From the NCBI GenBank assembly GCA_002730875.1, contig PCBI01000015.1, forward strand, positions 310,001-374,000: a stretch of 64,000 nucleotides of DNA, read 5' to 3'. The notes under the pieces were generated by a model. That model did no database searches. It was not told where the DNA came from and was given only the letters and a program-made list of their open reading frames with translations. Position numbers and translations under genes: made by a program. The stretch is from Spirochaetaceae bacterium. Lineage in GTDB: Bacteria > Spirochaetota > Leptospiria > Leptospirales > Leptonemataceae. Positions within the stretch are counted from its first letter, which is position 1, and every line of letters starts with the position of its first letter. Shown here piece after piece: positions 18,682 to 28,200 of the stretch.

Positions 18682-19608
18682 ATGTACAGCTTTCCCCACG
18701 TTCATATTCTCGACTCGGATCAGTTTTCCCATGAGGATCTGGATTACATCATGCGCTACACGCAGCGCATCGAAGAGATGGGCAAAGATGTCTTTGGACT
18801 GCTCGAGGGCAATGTTCTGGCATCGCTTTTCTTTGAATCGTCCACCCGAACCCGTCTCAGCTTCGAAACAGCCATGAATCGACTGGCCGGTCGCGTAGTC
18901 TCGACGGTAGGATTTCAGTTCTCGTCCATCAGTAAGGGTGAGACCTTATATGATACAATGAAAATGATCGAGGCCTATGCAGATATTGCCGTTATTCGGC
19001 ACCCGGTGGAAGGAAGCTCCCGAATCGCGGCCGCAGCGGTGAACATTCCGGTAATCAACGCCGGCGATGGAGCCGGTCAACACCCAACGCAAGCGCTTCT
19101 GGATCTATATACAATCTTCAAAGAAAAGGGTAAGCTCCAGGGGCTAAAAATTGCCTTCGTGGGGGATTTGAAATTCGGCCGTACCATTCATAGTCTGGTG
19201 AAACTTCTGGCGCACTATGATGTGGAGATGATCTTCATTTCTCCCGTGGACCTCGCCCTTCCCGAATCCTACAGAAAGGACCTTCGCAAACACGGGGTCA
19301 CATTCGAAGAGGAAGAGGATATCAAGGCGCTCTGGGATTGCGATGTGGCCTACATCACGCGAATTCAGGAAGAACGATTTGTGGACCGCAGCGAATATCA
19401 GCGACTAAAGGATTCCTACGCCATCAACCGAGCTTTCGTTCTGGCTTCGCGCAAGCCTACTCTGATTATGCATCCCCTGCCCCGGGTTTCCGAGCTTTCC
19501 ACCGATGTGGATGATCTTCCCAATGCGGCTTATTTTCGCCAGGCCGCCTACGGCGTAATCGTTCGGATGGCTTTGCTTTGCATTTGCATGGGCAAAGAAA
19601 TGCCCTGA
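18682..19608 (+). CDS. pyrB: Aspartate carbamoyltransferase catalytic subunit
   Basis: This enzyme joins carbamoyl phosphate and aspartate in pyrimidine synthesis. The carbamoyl-phosphate loop [15 protein letters not shown], the aspartate-side [11 protein letters not shown] and the C-terminal [14 protein letters not shown] are all intact. From the ATG at 18682 it is 308 aa, typical of the family; the frame extends to a TTG at 18643, which seems unlikely. No pyrI or pyrC lies next to it. No attenuator is visible upstream; that space is occupied by the divergent small gene. Confidence 0.95.
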   Translation: MYSFPHVHILDSDQFSHEDLDYIMRYTQRIEEMGKDVFGLLEGNVLASLFFESSTRTRLSFETAMNRLAGRVVSTVGFQFSSISKGETLYDTMKMIEAYADIAVIRHPVEGSSRIAAAAVNIPVINAGDGAGQHPTQALLDLYTIFKEKGKLQGLKIAFVGDLKFGRTIHSLVKLLAHYDVEMIFISPVDLALPESYRKDLRKHGVTFEEEEDIKALWDCDVAYITRIQEERFVDRSEYQRLKDSYAINRAFVLASRKPTLIMHPLPRVSELSTDVDDLPNAAYFRQAAYGVIVRMALLCICMGKEMP

Positions 19609-19775
19609 GGGTTTTCCGGTACCTTGTTTTGCCACGGTCGCGGCTTTCCTTTCACTGGCCGGCGGAACTCTACCTTTGCCAGAACCGTTTTTTACGGCAC
19701 TGGTAGGATTTCTGCGACACAGGCAGGAGTGTGACGCCTCGGGGCGTTCCGATTACCGGAAGCCGCCTCTGGATT

Positions 19776-20786
19776 TCAATTTTCCAGGACTTCCAGCAAC
19801 TCCTCCTGGCTCACCTCTTCGCCTCGCTTGATTCTTTCGCGTATTTCCTGACGGCGCTTCTCTTTTTCGCTCAGTTCTTCCGGATCCTTCTTTTCATTTT
19901 GCTTTTCTGCCAGGAGCGGTGTGCCCAGGCCCGCTCGCAAAGAATAGAGTTCGGCAAGATTGAACTTCTGCTTCGTTTCGGGAACAACCGTGAAGGCTTC
20001 GCCACATTCCGAAGGAATCGAGCCATGGATTACAATGAATCCTCCGCCGGAATGAGTTGCTTTAACGCTCGCCGAGCATTTGCCGTTCGTCAATTGGAAG
20101 GGCTGGTTAAGCCGCAGTATCCCGTTTTGCAGGAAGAATTCCGTTGCGGGTGAGAAGGCTACTCCGGCGCCCGGGGAGCGACTCGCTTCGAATCGTTTGA
20201 ATATTTCTTGAACGGACCGATGCTCCTCCGGCAGTTCCGACTGCTCCTGGGCGCCATTCTGATCGGTAGACGTGGGTTTCCACAGTACAAAGTTTCCGTC
20301 CTCTCTGATCCAGCAACCGTTGTCGTCACGCAAACATCCTTCTTCGAAGCGCAAATGGAGGAATGTATCATCGCCCTTGAGCTCCCGGTCCACCACGGGG
20401 CCGCCCAGCGCCTCAATCTTCCACTGCTCGGCGCCTTTGATTTCTGTGTAGTAGCGGATGAATACGGTTCGGGTGAGCAAAGCTTCATCCAGATCTGTCT
20501 GGGCCTTGCCCCATCGTTCGGTGATTTCGACTCGCTTACCGGAAAGGGCAAGGTCCCGGGCCACACGAATCTGGTGTACGAACATGCACTGAGACTCCTC
20601 CGGTTTGGCGGAGTGTCGAATGGGCTGGCAGGCGATGGAAAGAATCCGCCATTCGTCCCCGTCCCTCTGACTGTATAATCCAGCCAGCTCGAATTGCGGT
20701 TCACCGGCTGGTCCCTGCAGCCCGGTCTTGCATGCTGAAAAAAGAACAAAGGGAAACAACGCCAGAATCAGTTTGCGGCTCTTCAT
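19776..20786 (-). CDS. Hypothetical lipoprotein
   Basis: Not recognised beyond its export signal. Starting at 20786 it opens MKSRKLILALFPFVLFSAC, an ideal lipoprotein signal with lipobox LFSAC. The mature part contains spaced cysteines (SIACQP, ESQCMF, EGCLRDDNGC) that could form disulfides, and it ends in a charged helical tail (EKRRQEIRERIKRGEEVSQEELLEVLEN). About 336 aa. It is divergent from the lipase gene, with 93 bp between starts. Confidence 0.75.
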   Translation of the reverse strand: MKSRKLILALFPFVLFSACKTGLQGPAGEPQFELAGLYSQRDGDEWRILSIACQPIRHSAKPEESQCMFVHQIRVARDLALSGKRVEITERWGKAQTDLDEALLTRTVFIRYYTEIKGAEQWKIEALGGPVVDRELKGDDTFLHLRFEEGCLRDDNGCWIREDGNFVLWKPTSTDQNGAQEQSELPEEHRSVQEIFKRFEASRSPGAGVAFSPATEFFLQNGILRLNQPFQLTNGKCSASVKATHSGGGFIVIHGSIPSECGEAFTVVPETKQKFNLAELYSLRAGLGTPLLAEKQNEKKDPEELSEKEKRRQEIRERIKRGEEVSQEELLEVLEN

Positions 20787-20879
20787 AAGCAATGATTGGA
20801 GAACTACGTACCCCCGAAAAGCATAATCGAGTTTTGATTGATTGCATGGAGCCCCTGCAATTCCATTGAACACTCCGGC

Positions 20880-21728
20880 ATGGCTTCCTCCTACTACACG
20901 AATCACCGAGACAAAATCATAACCGACGACGGTCTAAGGCTCTTTACCCAGAGCTGGGTTCCGCCAAAAGCGGAAAAGCACCTGATTATTCATCATGGCT
21001 TCGGCGAACATAGCGATCGTTACGGAAATGTCCTGCAAGTGTTGGAGGATCAGAGAATTGCCGTGTACTCCTTCGATGCCCGGGGTCATGGCAGAAGCCA
21101 GGGCAAAAAGGGCGATAGCCCGGGCATATTCCGGTATGTAAGGGATCTGGAGCAATTTCTCCTGCACCTCAAGGAGAAATGGGGGATCCGAAAGCCATTT
21201 CTTCTGGGGCATTCTATGGGCGGACTGGTGGCCGCATCCTTTGCTACCACGCAGCTGAATCAGTGGGAAATCGCGGGGCTCCTGCTGAGCGCTCCTGGCC
21301 TGCGAGTTACGCTCACGCCCCTGATGCAGGTCAAGAAGACGGCCGGCAAACTGCTATCGTTCATGAAAGAGGATCTGATCATGGAAGCCGGGTTGGATGA
21401 AAACCTAATCAGTCACGATGAAGCGGTGAGAAAAGCCTATCATTCCGATCCCCTGGTTCATGGAAAAGTGAGCGTCCGAATGGCCCTCAGCCTATTGGAG
21501 GCAGGTGAGGAAGTGTTGAGAAAGGCAGGGAAGGTCCGGATTCCTGTCTGGATTGGACATGGCTCCGATGACGGCATTGCCAGCCCGGAAGGCGCCATGG
21601 AGTTCTATGAGCGGGTTTCTTCGGTCGATCGATCGCTTCAGATCTACGAAGGTCTGTACCATGAAATCTTCAATGAAATAAGACCAGAGCCGCTCCAGGA
21701 TTTGAGAAACTGGCTCGGAAAACACTGA
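20880..21728 (+). CDS. Alpha/beta hydrolase, monoacylglycerol lipase-like
   Basis: A serine hydrolase of the lysophospholipase/monoglyceride lipase group. The nucleophile elbow is LLGHSMGGLVAA, the oxyanion strand is IIHHGFGEHSDRYG, and SFDARGHGRSQGKKGD is typical of this family. The acid Asp is in GHGSDDGIAS and the His in LYHEIFNE. No signal peptide, so likely cytosolic or peripheral. The frame starts at 20838, but ATG 20880 begins the conserved part. The next gene has its own strong promoter. Confidence 0.85.
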   Translation: MASSYYTNHRDKIITDDGLRLFTQSWVPPKAEKHLIIHHGFGEHSDRYGNVLQVLEDQRIAVYSFDARGHGRSQGKKGDSPGIFRYVRDLEQFLLHLKEKWGIRKPFLLGHSMGGLVAASFATTQLNQWEIAGLLLSAPGLRVTLTPLMQVKKTAGKLLSFMKEDLIMEAGLDENLISHDEAVRKAYHSDPLVHGKVSVRMALSLLEAGEEVLRKAGKVRIPVWIGHGSDDGIASPEGAMEFYERVSSVDRSLQIYEGLYHEIFNEIRPEPLQDLRNWLGKH

Positions 21729-21755
21729 ATAAGCTTGCCAAAAAAAACGGCTCGG

Positions 21756-21798
21756 GATAAAAAATTAATTTGACAGGCAATGACGCGCCGCACAATAC
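21756..21798 (+). promoter_or_regulatory. Strong promoter with UP-like AT tract for the phasin-like gene
   Basis: A perfect -35 TTGACA at 21770-21775 is preceded by an A/T-only tract (21759-21769), like an UP element. The -10 is less clear: CACAAT at 21791 or CAATAC at 21793, spacing 15-17. A small hairpin (TGTGC-GTT-GCACA, 21804-21816) lies in the leader. The start codon at 21853 has GGTAGGA just upstream. Confidence 0.6.
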
Positions 21799-21852
21799 TG
21801 ACTTGTGCGTTGCACAAAAACGCAGGCAAAAAATTAGAAAGGTAGGATAGTC

Positions 21853-22278
21853 ATGGAAAAGATTCTGCACGACATTCTCAATGCTGGTATCGCTCTGTTT
21901 CGAGCAGGCGAAGACAGCGTAAACAACGCCATCAAAGAAGTTCAGAGAACTTTCGATGAGCTGAAAGCAAAAGGTGCTGCTGACAATAGCGAACCTGCTG
22001 TTCAACTCCGCAAAGTACTCGACGACATCGTAGCCCAGGCTAACGATCTGAACCAGAAGACTGGCGATGCTTACAATCAAGCTCTGACTCAACTGCAAGA
22101 CCTGTACAACCAGGCCACTGTTGAGATCGAAAAAATCGTTCCAGAAGAGCGAGTAAACGAAATCAAAGACAAAATCGAAGAGCTCTCCAACGTTATCAAC
22201 AGCAAAGTTAACGAGCTGCGTGGCGGCGGAACTTCTGCTTCTTCCGGTGGAACTTCTTCCACCTCTACTGGAGCCTAA
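21853..22278 (+). CDS. Phasin-like coiled-coil protein, probably abundant
   Basis: A 141-residue, almost wholly helical protein rich in Glu, Lys, Asn, Gln and Ala, with one Phe pair near the N-terminus and a Gly/Ser/Thr tail (GGGTSASSGGTSSTSTGA). The helix pattern (FDELKAKGAADNS...VLDDIVAQANDL, IEKIVPEERVNEIKDKIEEL) resembles PhaF/phasin-type proteins that coat polyester granules or bind DNA. Codon use is more uniform than in neighbours (many GAA, AAA, CTG, GTT), and it has a strong promoter, leader and terminator of its own, so high expression is likely. Function is inferred from resemblance only. Confidence 0.75.
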   Translation: MEKILHDILNAGIALFRAGEDSVNNAIKEVQRTFDELKAKGAADNSEPAVQLRKVLDDIVAQANDLNQKTGDAYNQALTQLQDLYNQATVEIEKIVPEERVNEIKDKIEELSNVINSKVNELRGGGTSASSGGTSSTSTGA

Positions 22279-22310
22279 GAGTCCAATGCAGCTGCCTCGT
22301 GCAGTGCACA

Positions 22311-22343
22311 GGCCCGACTCTCAATTGGAGTCGGGCCTTTTTT
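22311..22343 (+). terminator. Intrinsic terminator of phasin-like gene
   Basis: A perfect 10-bp stem GGCCCGACTC / GAGTCGGGCC with a 7-nt loop, followed by six T. Confidence 0.92.
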
Positions 22344-22420
22344 ATGTACGGCCGGTAGCGTAGCAAGGATCGGAATGTGGAGCGTTGAGTAATGGCCGTC
22401 ATGGCTTCCGACAGTGGATT

Positions 22421-22456
22421 CGTAATATCGCAATATTGCAATATTACAATATTACG
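22421..22456. repeat. 36-bp near-perfect palindrome of CAATATT units upstream of queF
   Basis: The 36 bp read the same on both strands except for two mismatched pairs (C9/A28 and C11/A26). The core is AATATTGCAATATT, and CAATATT occurs three times at 9-bp spacing. It is very AT-rich in a GC-rich setting, is not inside a recognisable gene, and lies 130 bp upstream of the queF ATG. It could be an operator array, cruciform or RNA hairpin. I see no preQ1-riboswitch signature in 22344-22586. Confidence 0.8.
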
Positions 22457-22586
22457 AACGCCAGCATCATCGGATGGGACGGCTACACCGCCCAGGTTTG
22501 CCTGTGCTCCAACACGGACCTGCTTTTGCTTTCTCTATGCAGGGGCATGCGGGGAATGGTCAAAGTACCGTGAACAGGTGAGGCCG

Positions 22587-23000
22587 ATGACTGAAAAGGA
22601 AGTTCAAACAGGAAGCTACGAGGGACGCCAGGAACATATTCCTGGACTGGAATTGCCCTCGATTGAAGTGTTTCAGAATATCTATTCCGATCGAGACTAC
22701 CGAATCGATATGGAAATTCCCGAGTTCACGGCCATATGTCCTAAAACCGGACTGCCCGATTTTGGCATCATATATCTGAGCTACAAACCGGATAAGTACT
22801 GTCTGGAACTGAAGAGTCTGAAAGAATACGTAACCGCTTACCGGGATGTCGGGATCTTCCATGAGAATGTCGTGAACCGGATGCTGGAAGACCTGGTGAA
22901 GGCCTGCCAGCCTCGCTGGTTGCGATTGCACGGGGACTACAATGTTCGCGGCGGCATTAAGACCAGGGTTACGGCCACCTACAACGCAAGAACGCACTAA
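22587..23000 (+). CDS. queF: NADPH-dependent 7-cyano-7-deazaguanine reductase (preQ0 reductase)
   Basis: This enzyme reduces preQ0 to preQ1 in queuosine synthesis. The 137-residue single-domain form has catalytic Cys51 in FTAICPKTGLPDFG, Asp58, the substrate segment LELKSLKEYV and His92-Glu93 in FHENV. The ATG at 22587 follows GTGAGG; the frame is open further upstream, but those residues are not conserved-looking. Other queuosine genes (queC, queD, queE, tgt, queA) are not in the window. Confidence 0.95.
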   Translation: MTEKEVQTGSYEGRQEHIPGLELPSIEVFQNIYSDRDYRIDMEIPEFTAICPKTGLPDFGIIYLSYKPDKYCLELKSLKEYVTAYRDVGIFHENVVNRMLEDLVKACQPRWLRLHGDYNVRGGIKTRVTATYNARTH

Positions 23001-23053
23001 GCTAATGAGCGATAGGCTTTTTCACGTCAAGTTTCGACTGCCCCTCATCGCGT

Positions 23054-23905
23054 CTAATCGTCTTTTTTGCTCTCTGATCGTAGTATGGAGTCGGCGAAGC
23101 CGGTCCTGAAATCAGGAAACCGAAACCTTCCGATTAATTCGGCTGCATAGAGGCTCAGCACCTTTCGTTGGCCGGGTACTTCGCCAGGGGACGGTAGATC
23201 TGCTGGCGCAACTAGTCCTTCCCTTTCCAGAGCCTTCTGCACATCCGACCGCTTGTAGAATTCCAGCAAAAACAATCGGGTTTCCTCAACTGTGGACGGA
23301 TTGGGATCTACGCCGTTGATCAGATTTTTGCGCTCGTAGCCGTAGAATTCGGCGGTCTTGTCCTGGAGTCTCTGGCCTGCTGCCAGCACTAATCGACAAA
23401 GATCGTGAACGTGTATTCGGGAAATGATCTCATTTCCGCGTTCAAAGAATCGGCTGCGGCCCCGGGCCAGGAATTGCGGCAGACTACGACCGCGGCCGTA
23501 AAGGCCGCCGGCTCGAATGATCAAAGCGTCGGGGCGATAAGAAAGCACGGCTTCTTCCACGTCCAGCCGGCGTCGGCAGCTTTCGCTGTCCCCTGTGGGA
23601 GAGTGTTCGTCCACTTCCAGCAATCCATCGCTTGAGGAGGGATAAACAGAAGTACTCGAAATATGCACGAAGGGAACCTGCGCGAAATTCGCCAGTTCTC
23701 TCTTATATAAAGGATTCTGGAGAGTTCCTTCTTCGTGCACGGCTGGAACGGTGTCCAGGATCAGATCGGGCTCGAAGTTTGGATCCAGTGCAGGCTCGGA
23801 GCGGCCAAGAAATTGCACATCTACAGGAAATTCCGCAGAGAGATATCCACCGGTGAAGCTTTTTCCGAGGCAAAGGATGCGTTGGATTCCCACAACTACA
23901 GTCAA
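23054..23905 (-). CDS. NAD(P)-dependent extended-SDR/epimerase-like protein (YeeZ group)
   Basis: A Rossmann start (ILCLGKSFTGGYL, with a degenerate glycine motif) is followed by VHISSTSVYPSSSDG...DEHSPTGD and IIRAGGLYGRGRS, the pattern of extended SDR/YeeZ proteins. The usual YxxxK pair is replaced by R-rich sequence (SESCRRRLDVEEAV), so classical SDR catalysis is doubtful. The substrate is unknown. The N-terminus is head-to-head with the next gene, which starts 45 bp away. Confidence 0.7.
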   Translation of the reverse strand: MTVVVGIQRILCLGKSFTGGYLSAEFPVDVQFLGRSEPALDPNFEPDLILDTVPAVHEEGTLQNPLYKRELANFAQVPFVHISSTSVYPSSSDGLLEVDEHSPTGDSESCRRRLDVEEAVLSYRPDALIIRAGGLYGRGRSLPQFLARGRSRFFERGNEIISRIHVHDLCRLVLAAGQRLQDKTAEFYGYERKNLINGVDPNPSTVEETRLFLLEFYKRSDVQKALEREGLVAPADLPSPGEVPGQRKVLSLYAAELIGRFRFPDFRTGFADSILRSESKKDD

Positions 23906-23950
23906 CAGAAGAGGGTTGTTGGGGCACAGGCTTTTTTCATCCTGGCCAAT

Positions 23951-24838
23951 ATGGAATGGATGGCCCTATCCGAATTGCCCGATACTGGCGAAAACCGATG
24001 CCTGGAATCCACAGGGATCTGCGTTCGCAAGGATGGTCGGTGGATGGCAATGCCGTCAGGCGGAGATGACACTGTAAACCCATCAGAGCATACTGCAGAA
24101 GAATCAAGATTGGCCCTGCCGTTTCATAATTGGCCGGTGCTTGATGTGCAGTCAGAGGAGCTCGGGAAAAGGGAAACCTGGGAATTCCTTCTTCGCTTCG
24201 TTCGCCGTAATATTCCGGCACTGGCCCGCTTTACGCGGGACGAAGGCCTGGCTCCGGACGGGCTCATACAGGCTCTGGGCTGGAAAGCTCACTATCGTAC
24301 GCGCGAGGAGTGGGCGCAATGGGCGGAACTGGATGCGATTTCTGAGAAGCTATTTCTCATCTATGATTTTCCGCTGAACACTCTTAGGCTCTGGGATCGA
24401 TTGGGCGACGATGACCGAACTGCCTGGATGGAACTATGGCAGAGCCGCGGCCTGAAAAAGAACCTGGTGCGAGAAATCATTCAATACTATCACGATCTTT
24501 CCGCCGAAGCCAGGAAGTCGGCGCTGGAAAGATGTCAGGAGTTTTCCGAAAACTGGAAAGCCCGAAGCGGGAATTTCCCCGGCGAACAATTGCGAGACAT
24601 TCTGTATTCAATGCGATATCCTGAGATCTCCGATCTACAGAATCAAGTTTTTCAGCTGCAGAAGAGGCTACCAACGCATAAGAAGATGCAGTTTCTGGTC
24701 CCGGATCATCTGGAAGCCGGCTTTCTGGATGTGCGACTTCGAATAGAATCGGGTGCCGACGTTGAAGAACTTGCACGGGAATTGCTCAAGACTACGGAGG
24801 AAGGAAACCTGGAGCAATTGCTTGCGCTAATTCGCTGA
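23951..24838 (+). CDS. Hypothetical protein
   Basis: Not recognised. From the ATG at 23951 (a second Met three codons later) it is 295 aa, without signal or TM. The N-terminal third carries two cysteines (ENRCLESTGICVRKDGRW). The rest is predicted mostly helical, with a charged amphipathic stretch (KNLVREIIQYYHDLSAEARK) and a Leu/Glu-rich C-terminus. The frame remains open up to 23735, overlapping the opposite gene, but that part looks like antisense sequence. Confidence 0.65.
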   Translation: MEWMALSELPDTGENRCLESTGICVRKDGRWMAMPSGGDDTVNPSEHTAEESRLALPFHNWPVLDVQSEELGKRETWEFLLRFVRRNIPALARFTRDEGLAPDGLIQALGWKAHYRTREEWAQWAELDAISEKLFLIYDFPLNTLRLWDRLGDDDRTAWMELWQSRGLKKNLVREIIQYYHDLSAEARKSALERCQEFSENWKARSGNFPGEQLRDILYSMRYPEISDLQNQVFQLQKRLPTHKKMQFLVPDHLEAGFLDVRLRIESGADVEELARELLKTTEEGNLEQLLALIR

Positions 24839-25047
24839 AGGTTTCGTCGATGGGCTTTCCGCACCAGCTTTTCGGTGACTAGCACTGTGAATGGCCAGTC
24901 ATTGACAAGAGGCTGCCCCCCGGAGGCCTGACCAGGCGAATGCTCCAGGTCCGATTCCCGATTCTTAGGAAATCCGGGCTGACGCCCCTCCCATCTCGGA
25001 CCGTTTGGTCTTGACAGTGAGTCACCCGCTCCATTTCTGGATAGCAA

Positions 25048-25119
25048 CGGGATGTGGCGCAGTGGTAGCGCACTCGTCTGGGGGGCGAGTGGTCGCTGGT
25101 TCAAATCCAGTCATCCCGA
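25048..25119 (+). tRNA. tRNA-Pro (GGG anticodon)
   Basis: A full cloverleaf can be drawn. Acceptor CGGGATG/CATCCCG pairs fully. The D stem is GCGC/GCGC with AGTGGTA loop. The anticodon arm is CTCGT/GCGAG with loop CTGGGGG, so the anticodon is GGG. The T arm is GCTGG-TTCAAAT-CCAGT, and the discriminator base is A. CCA is not encoded. A TTGACA at 25011 may be its -35, though the -10 is poor. It is followed at once by a terminator. Confidence 0.95.
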
Positions 25120-25123
25120 ATGA

Positions 25124-25147
25124 GGGTCGCGAAAGCGGCCCTTTTTT
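25124..25147 (+). terminator. Intrinsic terminator after tRNA-Pro
   Basis: Stem GGGTCGC / GCGGCCC (one G-T pair) with GAAA tetraloop, then six T. Confidence 0.9.
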
Positions 25148-25206
25148 ATGTACCTAGAGGAAAGGGCAGAAGCAAAAATAGGGTTGAAGCCGAAGCGAAA
25201 CCCCTC

Positions 25207-28200
25207 CTAGCGGATTACACCGTGCTTCACCTTTAGCTCCCAGAGAGCCACAAAGGGAATCGAGTCCTGCCTTTCATTCAAATAGGCCTCCATGCGCGCA
25301 CGGTCAGGAAGCGTGGGGTCCTGCGGATGTCTGTAGGTGCGTAGTACTGCATCTACTTTGTATACGATTTCATTCTTCAGGAAATCCTGCCACGCCAGGG
25401 ATCCGCTGGTCTGAAAGTAGTCGTAGAACTGGAATTCGTCCTTAAACGAATGCAGTTTTACGTTTGCCATTCGAGACCGAGGAATCTGGACCGAAGCGCC
25501 GCTTACCTCCCCTCCCCGTGTTTCCGCAAAGATTCGTTCCAGGTCGGTAATCAGAAATGATTTCACGCTCGGGTTGGAATATACGAATTTCACGAGATCC
25601 GCCATCCCTGGAAATGCAATGGCACGGGTGTTCTTTTCCAGATATTGCTCTTTCGTCATATGCTGCTGAGACGCCCTATCTCCGGTGCCATCCCCGTCCA
25701 GGATATCTCGAATGACCAGGTCGTACTCTTTGCGAAAGTAAATCTGTCCTTCCCGGTTCTTCTTCAGGATTCCGGGACCCGCCAGGCAACGGGCAAAGAG
25801 GTCCGGACTAATGGTCTTTGTGCCTCCGGCTTTCTGTACCTCGTCCATCAGTTTTCGAATGCCGGCCATGTAGGACTCGCCGGCCAGGATCTGTTTCAGT
25901 CCATCATGAAGCTCGGCAGCATATTCGTAGCGGTCCGTTTTCTTTTCCAGTAATCCAAATTCCAGAAGTCCGTTCCAGAGTTGTTTTGGGTTCAGGTAAT
26001 TCCTGGATCGGTACGGATCCGGAAAGTATTTCGCATCGAATGAGGGATGGTTGAACAAATGCAGCGGGTGTTCCCGTCGATGCATCAAATCATGATAGTC
26101 GCTCACGCAATCGTTCAGGCCGTTTACTCGGAACAATGGAAAGCCCAGGACGATGCCCATGGATATGATCTCGTAGGGCTTAACCAGATTGGGCACTTCA
26201 AAGCATTCCACGGAGATATTCGGTGTTGCTACGGACCTTTTTGCATAATGGTCCATCCTCGGGGGCAGATCATTTCGTGCCTGTTCCGGCGCCTGATCCC
26301 CTTCTTCGAAGACATTCAACGGGAACTGTGTGACGGCCCGGAAATACTCCATGGAGCGCAGTCCCGAAAAATTCGCTGATGTATAAGGTCGGGAATAGGT
26401 ATCCAGTTTGGTTAGCAGGTTTTTTAGATGTATCTTCTTTTCTCGCAACACATCCTGAATGGACAGATTCTCAAAAGAGAAGCCAGCGAACCGCTTCTGA
26501 ATGGCCTGGAACAGGCCGGCGCGTAGCCGATCCACCTCGATCCGATTCATGGTAGCTTCGTCTATCTTCCATTGTCGATCATCGCCCTGTTGGCCGTACA
26601 GAATCTCTCGCACTTCATCCGGAGACTTCTGTAGTATCTCGAGGCCCAGTTCCTGATGGATGAGCTCTTCCATCTCCGCCTGCGATCGCTCCAGGACTTC
26701 CAGGCCGAACCGTCCCATTAGATAGGTCTGTACGATTTGCGTTGAGTCGTCGCCCTGGTCCATGGCCAGAAAATCCACTTCGTTGCAAAGATCATCCAGG
26801 GAAAGTCTGGCCCCAAAATGTCGGTTTATGAAGCCCTTGATTTCGGGTTTGTTCACCAGGTAGAAAAAGAGCGGATTCTTCTTCTGCAAGAGTTCGAAGT
26901 GGCTTTTTTGAATTTCATCATGCAGGCTGTGAGCCAGGGTTTGCAATCGATCTTCCAGGGGAGCCAGGGTTTCGTTGCGCAGTTGATAGAGCGCGCTCTT
27001 GAAGTCTCGAAGAAAGTCCTCCGTAGCCTGAAGCATTGACTCATGGATTAATTGCAGATGGTTCAGGCGAATCATCGTATAGACAGCCTCGACTCGCTTG
27101 GCGCTGAAATCTCCTGTATCCAGAGCCCTTAGTTGTTCTTCAATTTCCGAGTCTGCGTAGTAGTTAAGCCCCACGCGGTTTTCGTAACACATCCCCTGGA
27201 AATACTCCAGCCGATCCATAACCTTGTCCAGCAGAGCCCTGGTGAACAGAAATCCGCGAGCCGGATCGGCAGTGATTTCGGCCACGGCTTCTTCCATGAC
27301 CTGGCGGACCTTCTCCAGTTCCAATCGCCAGCGACTCTCCATACGGCGAAGCAATCGATCCTTGTGATGCTCCATCTCCCCGCGACCGTAATCCCGTCGC
27401 ATGAGCTCCAGGATGGAAACAACGCCGGACCGGTCGCCGCTTTGCATACTGCGTTGAATGCGATCTCGGTAGCCGTTGAATTCGGCCTTCCAGTCCAGGC
27501 GATAATCTGGATACATTCGTTCGAAAATCAATGCACAGTTCAACCGCAGAGCCCGGACGAGCCCCCGGTTCAGATCGCCGAAAGTTTCGTTGAGTAGCTT
27601 TTCGTTTACCGGTTCATGAAATCGTTTTACGATGCGCAATGCGGCCAGCTTGAAGCCTATCTCGCGCAGTATAGGAACTGGATACATGACCCGGGAGATT
27701 CCGAAGGAGTTGTAGCTGGCTCTACGAGCGGGCTCGGAGCCGTCCTCGGGGAAGTAAATACTGGCCCGGGTAGAATCGTTCACCATTCGCTCTTCGATGG
27801 CGCCGCCCACAGTCGAGCTCACGAAGGTATGTATGAACTGACCGGTGAGTTCCTGAACCTGATCTCTGTCCTGTAAGATGTTCCCGGACAGGTTTTCCAC
27901 ATCCAATAGATACAGCATTCCATCCTTGAACAAACGATCCTCTAGCTTCACTTCTCGGCCGCCCGGATAGGTGGCTTCGAATGCGTTTCCGCTCTGAAAA
28001 TAGTCCAGCTCCTTTAATGCGGCGTAAGCATTGGCCCGGGCGTTCTGGTTGTACACCACGCGCTTGAAGGCCGAGGGCAAAACGATAATGCCGTAAAGCT
28101 TGGGCGATGGCCAGGTATCCTTAAAGATGTCATGGATCATGGCGGCCATATCCAGAAACATACCGTTTCCGGTCCCTCCCACCACGGAAGCGGTAAGGAA

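Noticed and set aside
22344..22586. preQ1 riboswitch before queF
   Set aside because: No conserved preQ1 aptamer motif is visible; only the palindrome at 22421 is notable.
25011..25040. Promoter for tRNA-Pro based on TTGACA at 25011
   Set aside because: The -35 is perfect, but the 17-bp-spaced hexamer TTTCTG is a poor -10, so it is not listed as a feature.
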